DNA of 64,000 nt from Streptomyces sp. NBC_01264 (GTDB taxonomy: Bacteria > Actinomycetota > Actinomycetes > Streptomycetales > Streptomycetaceae). Location: NCBI RefSeq assembly GCF_026340675.1, contig NZ_JAPEOX010000001.1:4898001-4962000 (forward strand), read 5' to 3'. Below the pieces are notes generated by a model. That model saw only the letters and a list, made by a program, of their open reading frames with translations. It was not told the origin of the DNA and ran no database searches. Both the position numbers and the translations under genes were made by a program. Below are positions 7,848 through 15,949 of the stretch, piece by piece (within the stretch, counting starts at the first letter, position 1; each line of letters begins with the position of its first letter).

Positions 7848-10800
7848 GCACGATGACGCGCGAGGAGATCGAGCGCGGACTGGCCGAGAACCGCCAGGCT
7901 CCGGGCGGGACCGCGCGCAACGCGCATGCCGAAGCCCTGTCCACCGCGGCCGAAGCGACCGGGGACCGCCCGCTGTTCCGTGCGGCGCTGGACAACCTGA
8001 TCAACTCCTACCTGTACAGCTCCGAGTCGCCGAAGATGCTCGTCCCCTTCGCCCGGCTGCTCCAGGAGTACGACAAGGACCCCGGCGCCTTCGACGAGTG
8101 GGACGCCCACTCGCTGTTCTGGCAGTTCAAGTGGATCTCCGGCGCCATCGGCAACTCCCCCGAGATCCCGCTGGAGTCGGCCGCCGGCTGGCTGGACGAG
8201 ATGGAGCGCCGTTACCGGATCGCCGGCTACAGCGAGCGTCCCGTGCGCGAGGCCGAGCTGTGGCTCGCCGACACGACCGGCGACGACGAGCGGGCCGCCC
8301 GCGCGTACGCGGCCTGGCAGGCCGCCGACCGCGACGACATGAGCGACTGCCACGCCTGCGAACTCAACAGCCAGGGCCACTACGCCATGCTGCGCGGTGA
8401 CGACACCGAGGCCCTGAGGGTCTGGCAGCCGGTGCTGTCCGGCGAGCAGACCTGCGCCGAGGAACCCCACCGGGTCCTGGCGACCTCGCTGCTGCCGCTG
8501 GTGCGGCTCGGCCGGTTCGACGAGGCCCGCTCGGCCCACCTGCGCGGATACCGCCTCGCCCGGGGCAACGAGAGCCTGCTGCCCTCGGTGGGACGGCACA
8601 TCGAATTCTGCGCGCTCACCGGGAACGAGTCCCGGGGTCTGGAGATCCTGGCCGAGCACGCGGTGCACGTGGCCCCGCTCGCCAACCTCTCCGACCAGCT
8701 GGCCTTCCACGGCGGAATCCTCGTCCTGCTGCGCCGCCTGACGGAGCTGGGCCACGGCCGGAGCCCCGCCGTCCCCTACGAGGGCGGCCCGCGCACCGTG
8801 TCCGAGCTGTACGAGGTGCTCCGCGCGGGCTCGCTCGACATCGCCGGGCGGTTCGACGCCCGCAACGGCTCCACCCGGGTCTCCGAGCGGTTCCTCGCGC
8901 GGATCGGCGCGGCCCCGGTGACCGCGGTCCTGCCGCTGGGCGTACGCAGCTCCGCGCTCGCGGAGCTCCCGCAGCCGGGCCCCGCCGCCCCGGCGCCCGC
9001 AACGGCAACGGCACCGGGCCCGGCACCGGCCGAGGGGTTCGCGGAACTCCTGGAGCGGGCCCGGGCCGCACGCGAGCTCGGGCACCCCGGTGCGCCCGCC
9101 CTCTGGGACGAGGTGGCCCTGCGCCCCGGGGCGGCGGCCGGGTCCGATCCGCTGGCCGCCGCCGATGTGGCGGACCACCGGGCCCTGGCGGCCGCTCGGG
9201 CCGGCGCCGCGAACGCACCGGAACTGCTGGCCGGCGTACGCGACAGCTACCGGGAACTGGGGCTCGCGGAGCGGGCCGCCCTGGCCGAGCTGCGGCTGGC
9301 GACCGTGGCCGCGCAGTCGGGCACCGGGGCGGGGGAGCTGCGCGCACTGCTGGCCGTCGCCCTGCGCGCCGCCGAGGCACTGGACGCGGACGAGCCGCTG
9401 CGGACCCGGCGGATCGCCCTCGCGGAACTGACCGGAATCCGGGTGGAGTCGTACCTGCGCTCGGTCGAGGACCCCGAAGACGGGCACGACCCCGAGCACG
9501 GCCACGGACACGGCCACGGCCCCGACCCGGAGCATGGGCGCCGCGAGCTGGCCGCCGAACTGGCCGCCTTCGCCGATTCCTACGCCGCGGCCCTGCCCGA
9601 CCTGGCGGCGGAGGCCGAGGGGATGCTGGGCCGGCTCGCCCTCTCGCAGGGCGACCCGGAACGCGCCGTGGCGCTGCTCGCCGGATCCGCCGAGCGGTCG
9701 GTGGCCTCGGCCCGGCCGTGGCTCGCCGTGGACCCGCTCGTGCTGCGGGCCGGCGTGCTGATGTCGCTGGACCGGGTGGCGGAGGCCGAGGAATCGGCCC
9801 GCGCCGGGCTGACCCATGCCGCCGAGGTGACCGACCCCGAGACGCAGGGCGTCGTACGGCTCACCCTCGCCGACATCCTGCTGGGGCGCGGCGAGGCCGA
9901 CGCGGAGGCCGCGCTGCTCGCCCTGGAGGCGGCGCACTGGTTCGACCAGGCCGGGCTCACCGCCGACGGCGGCGCCCAGGCCCGCCTGCTGCTCGCCCGG
10001 TGCCATGCCCGCGAGGGCCGCACCGCCGAAGCGGCCGAGGTGTTGCAGTCGACGCTGCCGGACCTGCTGGAGCACGGTGAGGGCCAGGCCGTCTCGGTAC
10101 GGGATCTCCTGGGCGACCTGCTGCGCGAACTGCACGACCCCCGGGGCGCGGCCGAGCAGTACCTGCTGGCGGCGGAGCTCTCCGAGGGCTGGGAGGACCC
10201 GCGTCCGCAGGCGAACTTCGCCCAGGCCGCCGCCGATCAGCTCTCCGAGGCGCAGCTGGTGCCGGAGGCGGTCGCCGCGTACGAGCGGGCCCTGGAACTG
10301 CGTCGGCGCTCCAAGGACGCCCCGGTCGCCGAGGTACGGATCCTGCGGTCGCTGGCCTGGCTGGGGCTGCGCGAAGAGGTCACCGACGCGGCGGTCGCGG
10401 GGGCCCGGGCCCGGATGGGCGAGGCCGCCGAACTGCTGACCGCCGCACTGTCGCAGGCACCCGACGATCCCGGGGCCCCCGAGGCACGGGCCGAGCTCGC
10501 CGAGACCTGGAACCAGCTCGCCCAGGTGCTCGACCGCCGGGTCCGCGCCGACGAGGAGGCTCGGGAGGAGGACGCGGAAACCGAGGCCGGGAGAGCGGAG
10601 GCCGGGGAAGCGGAGGACCGCCGCTCGGCGTCCGCGGAACCGCTGGGCGCGGCGGAGCTGGAGGCGCTGCGGCTGGAGGAGATCCTGCTCTGGGAGCGGG
10701 CCGCCGCCCTCCACGCGGAGCTCGGCCCGGAGCACCTGCAGGCCCGGTTCCAGTGCGTGAACAACGCCGCCTGGACCGAGCACGAGCTGGGCCGGCCCGA

Positions 10801-10927
10801 AGCCGGCGCCGCCCGGGTCTCGGCGCTGGCGGCCGAGGTCCGCGCGCTGCCCGAGGGCGTGGCCCCGGAGTGGCTCCTGGAAAGCGCCGAGCGCACCACC
10901 GAGCACCTGCTGCGCACCTCTTCCTGA
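7844..10927 (+). CDS. Large tetratricopeptide-repeat protein coupled to HSP90 gene
   Basis: A 1027-residue protein, GTG start at 7844 inside the GTGA overlap and behind AGGAGG. The N-terminal 330 residues are alpha-helical with TPR-like units (for example AEALSTAAEATGDRPLFRAA) and a CHACELN segment. A Pro/Ala linker lies near residues 375-395. A His/Gly-rich stretch near residues 545-560 (HDPEHGHGHGHG type) could bind metal. The C-terminal half carries more TPR helices (AEAEESARAGLTHAAEVTDP, AAEQYLLAAELSEGW, AAYERALELRRR) and a Glu/Ala-rich coiled-coil-like region at about 900-930. No signal peptide, no membrane segment, no catalytic motif. It probably acts as a scaffold or client adaptor for the HSP90-like ATPase (inference from coupling). 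Confidence 0.82.
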   Translation: MSTMTREEIERGLAENRQAPGGTARNAHAEALSTAAEATGDRPLFRAALDNLINSYLYSSESPKMLVPFARLLQEYDKDPGAFDEWDAHSLFWQFKWISGAIGNSPEIPLESAAGWLDEMERRYRIAGYSERPVREAELWLADTTGDDERAARAYAAWQAADRDDMSDCHACELNSQGHYAMLRGDDTEALRVWQPVLSGEQTCAEEPHRVLATSLLPLVRLGRFDEARSAHLRGYRLARGNESLLPSVGRHIEFCALTGNESRGLEILAEHAVHVAPLANLSDQLAFHGGILVLLRRLTELGHGRSPAVPYEGGPRTVSELYEVLRAGSLDIAGRFDARNGSTRVSERFLARIGAAPVTAVLPLGVRSSALAELPQPGPAAPAPATATAPGPAPAEGFAELLERARAARELGHPGAPALWDEVALRPGAAAGSDPLAAADVADHRALAAARAGAANAPELLAGVRDSYRELGLAERAALAELRLATVAAQSGTGAGELRALLAVALRAAEALDADEPLRTRRIALAELTGIRVESYLRSVEDPEDGHDPEHGHGHGHGPDPEHGRRELAAELAAFADSYAAALPDLAAEAEGMLGRLALSQGDPERAVALLAGSAERSVASARPWLAVDPLVLRAGVLMSLDRVAEAEESARAGLTHAAEVTDPETQGVVRLTLADILLGRGEADAEAALLALEAAHWFDQAGLTADGGAQARLLLARCHAREGRTAEAAEVLQSTLPDLLEHGEGQAVSVRDLLGDLLRELHDPRGAAEQYLLAAELSEGWEDPRPQANFAQAAADQLSEAQLVPEAVAAYERALELRRRSKDAPVAEVRILRSLAWLGLREEVTDAAVAGARARMGEAAELLTAALSQAPDDPGAPEARAELAETWNQLAQVLDRRVRADEEAREEDAETEAGRAEAGEAEDRRSASAEPLGAAELEALRLEEILLWERAAALHAELGPEHLQARFQCVNNAAWTEHELGRPEAGAARVSALAAEVRALPEGVAPEWLLESAERTTEHLLRTSS

Positions 10928-10936
10928 GGCAGCGCA

Positions 10937-10969
10937 CCGCCGTCGCCCCGGCGTACGGGGCGACGGCGG
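10937..10969 (+). terminator. Rho-independent-type hairpin after the TPR gene
   Basis: A perfect 13-bp inverted repeat (10937-10949 with 10957-10969, arm CCGCCGTCGCCCC) with a 7-base loop, 10 bases after the TPR stop. There is no U-tract, as is usual for Streptomyces terminators. Confidence 0.75.
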
Positions 10970-11035
10970 CGGCAGCGGACGACGCGGGCCGGTGGCAGTG
11001 CGAAGACCCTGCGCGACAGTCGTAGGCTCACGGGT

Positions 11036-11938
11036 ATGACCCTGCGCCTGAGCACCGTGATCCTTCCCGTCAACCGCTGGCACGAGGGCGGTCGTGACCG
11101 CTGGCAGCGGGCCGAGCAGCTGGGCTTCCACAGCGCGTACACCTACGACCACCTGTCCTGGCGGACCTTCCGGGACGGTCCGTGGTTCGGCGCCCTGCCC
11201 ACCCTCACGGCCGCCGCGACGGCCACGGAGCGCCTGCGCCTGGGCACGCTCGTCACCTCGCCGAACTTCCGGCACCCCGTGACGCTCGCCAAGGAGCTGA
11301 TCTCCCTGGACGACATCTCGGGCGGCCGGATCACCCTCGGCATCGGGGCCGGCGGCAACGGCTTCGACGCCACCGCCCTCGGCCAGGAGGCGTGGACCCC
11401 GCGCGAGCGCGCCGACCGCTTCGCGGAGTTCGTGCCTCTCCTGGACCGCCTCCTCACCGAGGACGCCGTCACGGAGCAGGGCACGCACTACTCCGCCGAC
11501 GAGGCCCGCAACCTCCCCGGCTGCGTCCAGCGCCCCCGGCTGCCCTTCGCGGTGGCCGCCACCGGCCCGCGCGGGATGAAGCTCGCCGCCCGGCACGGCC
11601 AGGCATGGGTGACCACCGGCGACCCGAAGCTGTTCGAGGCGGGCACCCAGGAGCAGTCGGCGGAGGCCATCCGCGGCCAGATCCAGCGGCTCGGCAAGGC
11701 CTGCGCCGACATCGGCCGGGACGTGGCCGAGCTGGACAAGATCCTCCTCACCGGCTTCACACCGGAGCCGGGCCGCCCCCTGGAATCCCTCGACGCCTTC
11801 GTGGACTTCGCGGGGATCCACCAGGAGCTGGGCATCACCGAGATCGTCGTCCACTGGCCGATCCCCGACTCGGACTTCGCCGCCGACCAGAGCGTCTTCG
11901 AGAAGATCGCCACCGAGGCGCTCTCCCAGCTGGGCTGA
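11036..11938 (+). CDS. LLM-class flavin/F420-dependent oxidoreductase
   Basis: A 300-residue luciferase-like TIM-barrel protein. The N-terminus RLSTVILPVNRWHEG, the YTYDHLSW strand-loop, the LRLGTLVTSPNFRHPVTLAKELISLDDISGGR segment with GIGAGGNGFD behind it, and the C-terminal GITEIVVHWP are typical of the bacterial luciferase-like superfamily, whose actinobacterial members often use coenzyme F420. The substrate cannot be told from sequence. It is separated from the TPR gene by a terminator and is convergent with lepB, so it is probably monocistronic. Confidence 0.88.
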   Translation: MTLRLSTVILPVNRWHEGGRDRWQRAEQLGFHSAYTYDHLSWRTFRDGPWFGALPTLTAAATATERLRLGTLVTSPNFRHPVTLAKELISLDDISGGRITLGIGAGGNGFDATALGQEAWTPRERADRFAEFVPLLDRLLTEDAVTEQGTHYSADEARNLPGCVQRPRLPFAVAATGPRGMKLAARHGQAWVTTGDPKLFEAGTQEQSAEAIRGQIQRLGKACADIGRDVAELDKILLTGFTPEPGRPLESLDAFVDFAGIHQELGITEIVVHWPIPDSDFAADQSVFEKIATEALSQLG

Positions 11939-11989
11939 CCACGAGGAACCCGAACGGGACCGAGGAGTTCGCAGGGCCGTGCGCCGGTG

Positions 11990-12763
11990 TCACGGCGTGG
12001 GAGCAAGACCCGGCTGCTCGAAAGTGCTCGGCACCGGCAGGGTCGCCCAGCGGTCGACCGGCCAGGCGAGCACCACGGCACGGCCCACCACGTCCTTCAG
12101 GGGCACCATGCCGCCGCGGGGGTCCTGCTGGTGATAGCGGGAGTCCTGCGAACTCTGCCGGTGGTCGCCCATCACCCAGATGTGGCCGCTGGGCACCGTG
12201 ACCTTGAACTGGCCTCCCGCATCCGTGCTGCAGGCGGTGTTCCCGGCGAAGACGTACGGCTCGGTGAGCGGCTTGGAGTTCACCTTCAGCGGTCCCGTGC
12301 CCGCGCATTCGACCGTGTCGCCGGCGACGCCGATGACACGCTTGATCAGGTGGTTCTCTCCGGCCGCGGGCATCAGACCGATGGCGCTCAGGAACTTCTG
12401 GGCCACATTCGGTTCCTCCACCGGATGCCCCTCCAGCCAGTCGCCGGGATCACGGAAGACCACGACCTCGCCCCTGGCCGGCTCCGAGCCGAACCACGGG
12501 GTGAGCTTGTCGACCAGGACGCGATCGCCCTTCTGCAGGGTGTTCTGCATGGAGCCCGAGGGGATCAGGAACGCCTGGAGCAGGAAGGTCTTGATCAGGA
12601 AGGCCAGCACCAGCGCGACGCCGACGAGAAGCGGCAGCTCCATCCAGAAGGGGCGGCGCCGCTTCGGCCCGCGCCCGGAGACAGGTGCGGGCCGCTTCAC
12701 GGGATCGCCCTCGTCCTCCGGGCCCTCCCGGTCGGATCGCGTATCGACCACCAAGTCCCCCAT
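11990..12763 (-). CDS. lepB: Signal peptidase I
   Basis: A 257-residue type I leader peptidase. The N-terminal 35 residues are charged and cytoplasmic, followed by a single membrane anchor (PLLVGVALVLAFLIKTFLLQAF, about 44-65). The catalytic Ser lies in IPSGSMQNTL (Ser71) and the general-base Lys in HLIKRVIGVAGDT (Lys141); the later GHIWVMGDHR motif completes the family boxes. The ATG at 12763 follows a GGAG. It cleaves Sec and Tat signal peptides on the outer face of the membrane. It stands alone rather than in the usual sip cluster near rplS, so it is one of several SPase I paralogues expected in Streptomyces. Confidence 0.93.
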   Translation of the reverse strand: MGDLVVDTRSDREGPEDEGDPVKRPAPVSGRGPKRRRPFWMELPLLVGVALVLAFLIKTFLLQAFLIPSGSMQNTLQKGDRVLVDKLTPWFGSEPARGEVVVFRDPGDWLEGHPVEEPNVAQKFLSAIGLMPAAGENHLIKRVIGVAGDTVECAGTGPLKVNSKPLTEPYVFAGNTACSTDAGGQFKVTVPSGHIWVMGDHRQSSQDSRYHQQDPRGGMVPLKDVVGRAVVLAWPVDRWATLPVPSTFEQPGLAPTP

Positions 12764-12824
12764 GACAACTCCAGGCTCCGGCGCATTTCTGCGGTCTGCA
12801 CGGACCCTACGCCCGAGGCTGTAC

Positions 12825-13103
12825 CTACGGCGTGAAGAGAAGCTCGCGCAGGACCTCGCCCACCAGCACCGGTTCTCGCTCCGGATGCAGGGTGCCCTCT
12901 CGTTCGCACGCCCCGCACAGGGCCATCGCCAGGCTCGCGACCCACTTGGCATGCGGGCCGCCACAGGCGTCGCAGTCCGACGTGCGGGCTGAAGGGATGA
13001 GCACGTCGCCCCCGAGTGATGTCGTCCGAACCGGCACCGAGCCGGCAGCGCGAACCGCAGCGGAACCGGCGAGGAGATCCTTCCACCGCCCACTGACAAC
13101 CAT
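12825..13103 (-). CDS. Small conserved protein with paired Cys-x2-Cys motifs
   Basis: About 92 residues if the ATG at 13103 is used. A GTG further in, before VLIPSARTS and behind GGGGGCGAC, is an alternative that gives about 58 residues. The conserved-looking core is CDACGGPHAKWVASLAMALCGACE, a CxxC...CxxC arrangement that could bind zinc, followed by an acidic/Leu tail. No family recognised. It is divergent from the HAD gene and lies upstream of lepB in the same orientation. A perfect parS begins 9 bp upstream of the ATG, so the first codons run close to a ParB site. Function unknown. Confidence 0.55.
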   Translation of the reverse strand: MVVSGRWKDLLAGSAAVRAAGSVPVRTTSLGGDVLIPSARTSDCDACGGPHAKWVASLAMALCGACEREGTLHPEREPVLVGEVLRELLFTP

Positions 13104-13111
13104 GTGGCGAT

Positions 13112-13125
13112 GTTTCACGTGAAAC
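13112..13125. other. parS site 1 (ParB-binding)
   Basis: Perfect GTTTCACGTGAAAC palindrome, the Streptomyces/actinobacterial parS consensus, in the divergent gap between the small Cys-motif gene and the HAD gene. Confidence 0.93.
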
Positions 13126-13159
13126 ATCGCCGACCTTCGGCATGGGCGAAGATGGACCC

Positions 13160-14107
13160 GTGACCTCGGCTCCCCAGCGCCCGGACGGGCCAACCCCCGC
13201 GACCCGGCTCATCGCCACCGACCTCGACGGCACCCTGCTGCGCGACGACAAATCCGTCTCGGAACGCACCGTCGCCGCACTCGCCGCCGCCGAGGAGGCC
13301 GGCATCGCGGTGTTCTTCGTGACCGGACGCCCGGCCCGGTGGATGGGTGTGGTCAGCGACCACGTTCAGGGCCACGGTCTGGCCATCTGCGCGAACGGCG
13401 CCGCCGTCGTCGACCTGCACGCCATGGACCGGCACACCGCCGACGGGCAGACCACCGATGGGCAGACCGCCGATCGGCACACCTCCGACCGGCAACCTGC
13501 GGGCCGGGAGTTCGTCCAGGTCAGGCCGCTGCCCCGGATCACCGCGCTCAAGGTGGTGGAGGCCCTGCGGGCCGCCGCCCCCGGCACCTCCTTCGCCGTC
13601 GAGCTGACCACCGGCATCAACTACGAGCCCCAGTACCCGCCGTTCTTCCAGGACCCGGGCGCCAATGTCGCCACCGCCGAGGAATTGCTGCACGAGGCCA
13701 CGGACGACGATGCGGCCCCCGTGCTCAAGGTGCTCGCGCACCACGCCGAGCTGGCTCCGGACGAGTTCCTCGAGCTGGCGCGCTCCGTCGCCGGCGCGTA
13801 CGCCTCGATCACCCGCTCCAGCCCGACCTCCCTGCTGGAGATCAGCGGCCCCGGTGTCTCCAAGGCGAGCACCCTGGCCCTGTGCTGTGAGGAGCGCGGC
13901 ATCTCGCCCGCCGAGGTGGTCGCCTTCGGCGATATGCCGAACGACGTGGAGATGCTCGGCTGGGCCGGCACCTCCTACGCCATGGGCAATGCCCATCCGG
14001 ATGTGATCGCGGCCGCGTCGGGCCGTACGGTCGCCAACAACGAGGACGGCGTCGCCCTGGTCATCGAGCGCATCCTGGCCGCGCGGGCGTCCCGCACCGA
14101 GGCATAG
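13160..14107 (+). CDS. HAD-superfamily hydrolase (Cof-type phosphatase)
   Basis: About 315 residues from GTG 13160; an in-frame ATG at 13142 would add six residues, and neither has a strong ribosome-binding site. Motif I is ATDLDGTLL (nucleophile Asp), motif II lies in VFFVTGRP, and the late VVAFGDMPNDVEML motif carries the Mg2+ aspartates, so it is a Cof/type IIB HAD phosphatase acting on a sugar phosphate, nucleotide or cofactor. Residues about 90-114 contain five in-frame copies of a 5-residue unit (D-R/G-H/Q-T-x), which is an unusual expansion in the cap-domain region. Its start sits next to a parS site. Confidence 0.88.
   Translation: MTSAPQRPDGPTPATRLIATDLDGTLLRDDKSVSERTVAALAAAEEAGIAVFFVTGRPARWMGVVSDHVQGHGLAICANGAAVVDLHAMDRHTADGQTTDGQTADRHTSDRQPAGREFVQVRPLPRITALKVVEALRAAAPGTSFAVELTTGINYEPQYPPFFQDPGANVATAEELLHEATDDDAAPVLKVLAHHAELAPDEFLELARSVAGAYASITRSSPTSLLEISGPGVSKASTLALCCEERGISPAEVVAFGDMPNDVEMLGWAGTSYAMGNAHPDVIAAASGRTVANNEDGVALVIERILAARASRTEA
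13427..13501. repeat. Five-copy 15-bp in-frame tandem repeat in the HAD gene
   Basis: Five degenerate 15-bp units (13427, 13442, 13457, 13472, 13487), each starting GAY-SGG-CA and encoding a 5-residue unit of the pattern D-[RG]-[HQ]-[TP]-[ATS]. It is probably a slippage product that keeps frame. Confidence 0.8.
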
Positions 14108-14141
14108 CTACGGCGCGGCCACGGCGGGGCGACCCCAGCTC

Positions 14142-14183
14142 GTCGACCACAGCCGGTCGACCACAGCCGGTCGACCACAGCAG
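14142..14183. repeat. Three tandem 14-bp repeats
   Basis: GTCGACCACAGCCG at 14142, again at 14156, and a one-base-different copy at 14170, in the 83-bp convergent gap between the HAD phosphatase and the sensor kinase. Each unit carries CCACAG, part of a DnaA box, but not the full 9-mer. Confidence 0.8.
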
Positions 14184-14190
14184 GGCCTCG

Positions 14191-15939
14191 CTACAGCGGG
14201 GCCTCCCACACCAGGGTGGTCCCGCCGCCCTCCTCACCGAGGCCGGGGCCGTACGAGCTGGAGCCGCCGAGCGATTCGGCCCGCCGGCGCAGGTTCCGCA
14301 GCCCGCTGCGCCGTCCGCCCTCCGGGATGCCCACCCCGTCGTCCGCCACCTCCAGCCGGACCCCGGGCCGGCCGTCGGCCAGGCTGACGGTGGAGTCGAG
14401 CACCACCTCGATCCGGGACGCCTCCGCGTGCCGGAACGCGTTCGACAGGGCCTCGCGCAGGGCGGCGATCAGGTTCTTGCCGACGAGTTCGCCGACGACC
14501 GCGTCGATGGGTCCGAGGAAGCGGTGCGCGGGCTTGAAGCCCAGCGGCACGGCGGCCATGTTGATCTCCCTCAGCACCCGGGTGCGCAGCCCCGAAGGCG
14601 CCTCCGCCGGTCCCTGCTGGAGCGCGAAGATCGCGGTGCGGATCTCCTGGATCGTCACGTCGAGCTCGTCCACGGCCTTGCCGACCCCGTCGCGGACCTC
14701 CGGGACGATGGAACGGCGCTGGGCACCCTCCAGCATCATCCCGGTGGCGAAGAGCCGCTGGATGACCAGGTCGTGGAGGTCGCGGGCGATCCGGTCGCGG
14801 TCCTCGAACACCGCGAGGCGCTCCCGGTCCCGCTGCGCCTCCGCCATCATCAGTGCCAGGGCCGCCTGCGAGGCGAACTGGGTGGCCAGGGTCCGCTCCG
14901 CCTCGGTGAAGGGCCGCTTCCCGCGTGCCCGCGGCGTGACGAGGGCCCCCAGCACCCGGCCCCCGCTCTGCAGCGGAAGCATCATGCAGGCCCCGTACTG
15001 ACTGGTCAGGCGGCTGATCATGCGCGGGTCGGAGGCGGCGTCGTCCACGAAGACCGGCTCGCCCTCCAGCAGCCTGGCCACCACCGGGCTCTCGGCCGGG
15101 ATGACGATGCCGAGCGAGGTCGCCGGGTTCTCGGCGGAGACGGCGACGATCTCCATCCCGCCGTCCTCGGCCGGCAGCATCACGATCCCGGCGGCCGAAT
15201 CGGCGAGCCGGCGGGCCTGTTCGGCGACGACCGCGAGCGCGTCGTCCGCGTCGCCGCCCGACAGCAGGGCCGTGGTGACGGCCACCGAGCCGTCGATCCA
15301 GCGCTCGCGCTGGGTGGCGGCCTCGTAGAGCCGGGCGTTGCCGATGGCGATGCCCGCCTCGGTGGCCAGTACCCGGACCATGTGGACGTCGTAGTCGTTG
15401 AACTCGCCGCCGCCGTTCTTCTCCGCGAGGTAGAGGTTCCCGAAGATCTCACCCTGGACCCGGATCGGAACGCCGAGGAAGGTCTTCATCGGCGGGTGAT
15501 GGGCGGGGAAGCCCGACGAGCGCGGGTCCTTGGTCAGGTCGGCGAGGTGCACGGGGTCCGGGTTCGAGATCAGCGCACCCAGCAGGCCGCGCCTCCCGTC
15601 CGGTCGGTGGCCGATCTTCTTCGCCACCGCGTCGCTGATCCCGAAGGTGACGAAGTCCGAGAGCCCCCGGCCCTCGGTGTCGACCACGCCGATGGCCGCG
15701 TAGCGGGCGTCCGCGAGCTCGGCGGCCGTCTCGCAGATCCGGTCCAGCGTGGAGTGCAGTTCGAGGCCGGTACCGACCGACCGCATGGCCTCCAGCAACT
15801 GCGGTACCCGGGCCGTGAGCTCGGTGGACAGCCCCTGGAGACTGCGGGTGGCCGCGGTCGCGGCCTCCAGCGGGTCGGGCGATTCCGGTGAGGACTCCGG
15901 CGGGTACTCGGGTGATTCCTGGGACTCCTGCGCTGACAT
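14191..15939 (-). CDS. DevS/DosS-like GAF-domain sensor histidine kinase
   Basis: A 582-residue soluble kinase: acidic N-terminus, GAF domain 1 (about 60-205), GAF domain 2 (about 225-365), HisKA_3 dimerisation helix (about 380-445) with phospho-acceptor His389 in RDRIARDLHDLVIQRL, and a HATPase_c domain with NAFRHAEAS (N-box) and VADDGVGIPEGG. The first GAF carries FPAHHPPMKTFLG (His147/His148), the position of the haem-ligating His in mycobacterial DevS/DosT, so it probably binds haem and senses O2, NO or redox. It lies 10 bp after the CydDC stop in the same direction, so it is likely co-transcribed with the cytochrome bd genes. No response regulator is adjacent. Confidence 0.9.
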   Translation of the reverse strand: MSAQESQESPEYPPESSPESPDPLEAATAATRSLQGLSTELTARVPQLLEAMRSVGTGLELHSTLDRICETAAELADARYAAIGVVDTEGRGLSDFVTFGISDAVAKKIGHRPDGRRGLLGALISNPDPVHLADLTKDPRSSGFPAHHPPMKTFLGVPIRVQGEIFGNLYLAEKNGGGEFNDYDVHMVRVLATEAGIAIGNARLYEAATQRERWIDGSVAVTTALLSGGDADDALAVVAEQARRLADSAAGIVMLPAEDGGMEIVAVSAENPATSLGIVIPAESPVVARLLEGEPVFVDDAASDPRMISRLTSQYGACMMLPLQSGGRVLGALVTPRARGKRPFTEAERTLATQFASQAALALMMAEAQRDRERLAVFEDRDRIARDLHDLVIQRLFATGMMLEGAQRRSIVPEVRDGVGKAVDELDVTIQEIRTAIFALQQGPAEAPSGLRTRVLREINMAAVPLGFKPAHRFLGPIDAVVGELVGKNLIAALREALSNAFRHAEASRIEVVLDSTVSLADGRPGVRLEVADDGVGIPEGGRRSGLRNLRRRAESLGGSSSYGPGLGEEGGGTTLVWEAPL

Positions 15940-15949
15940 GCCCTTGAGC

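Noticed and set aside
7676..11854. 1392-residue minus-strand frame
   Set aside because: Antisense of HSP90, TPR and LLM genes; GC-rich shadow with no recognisable family.
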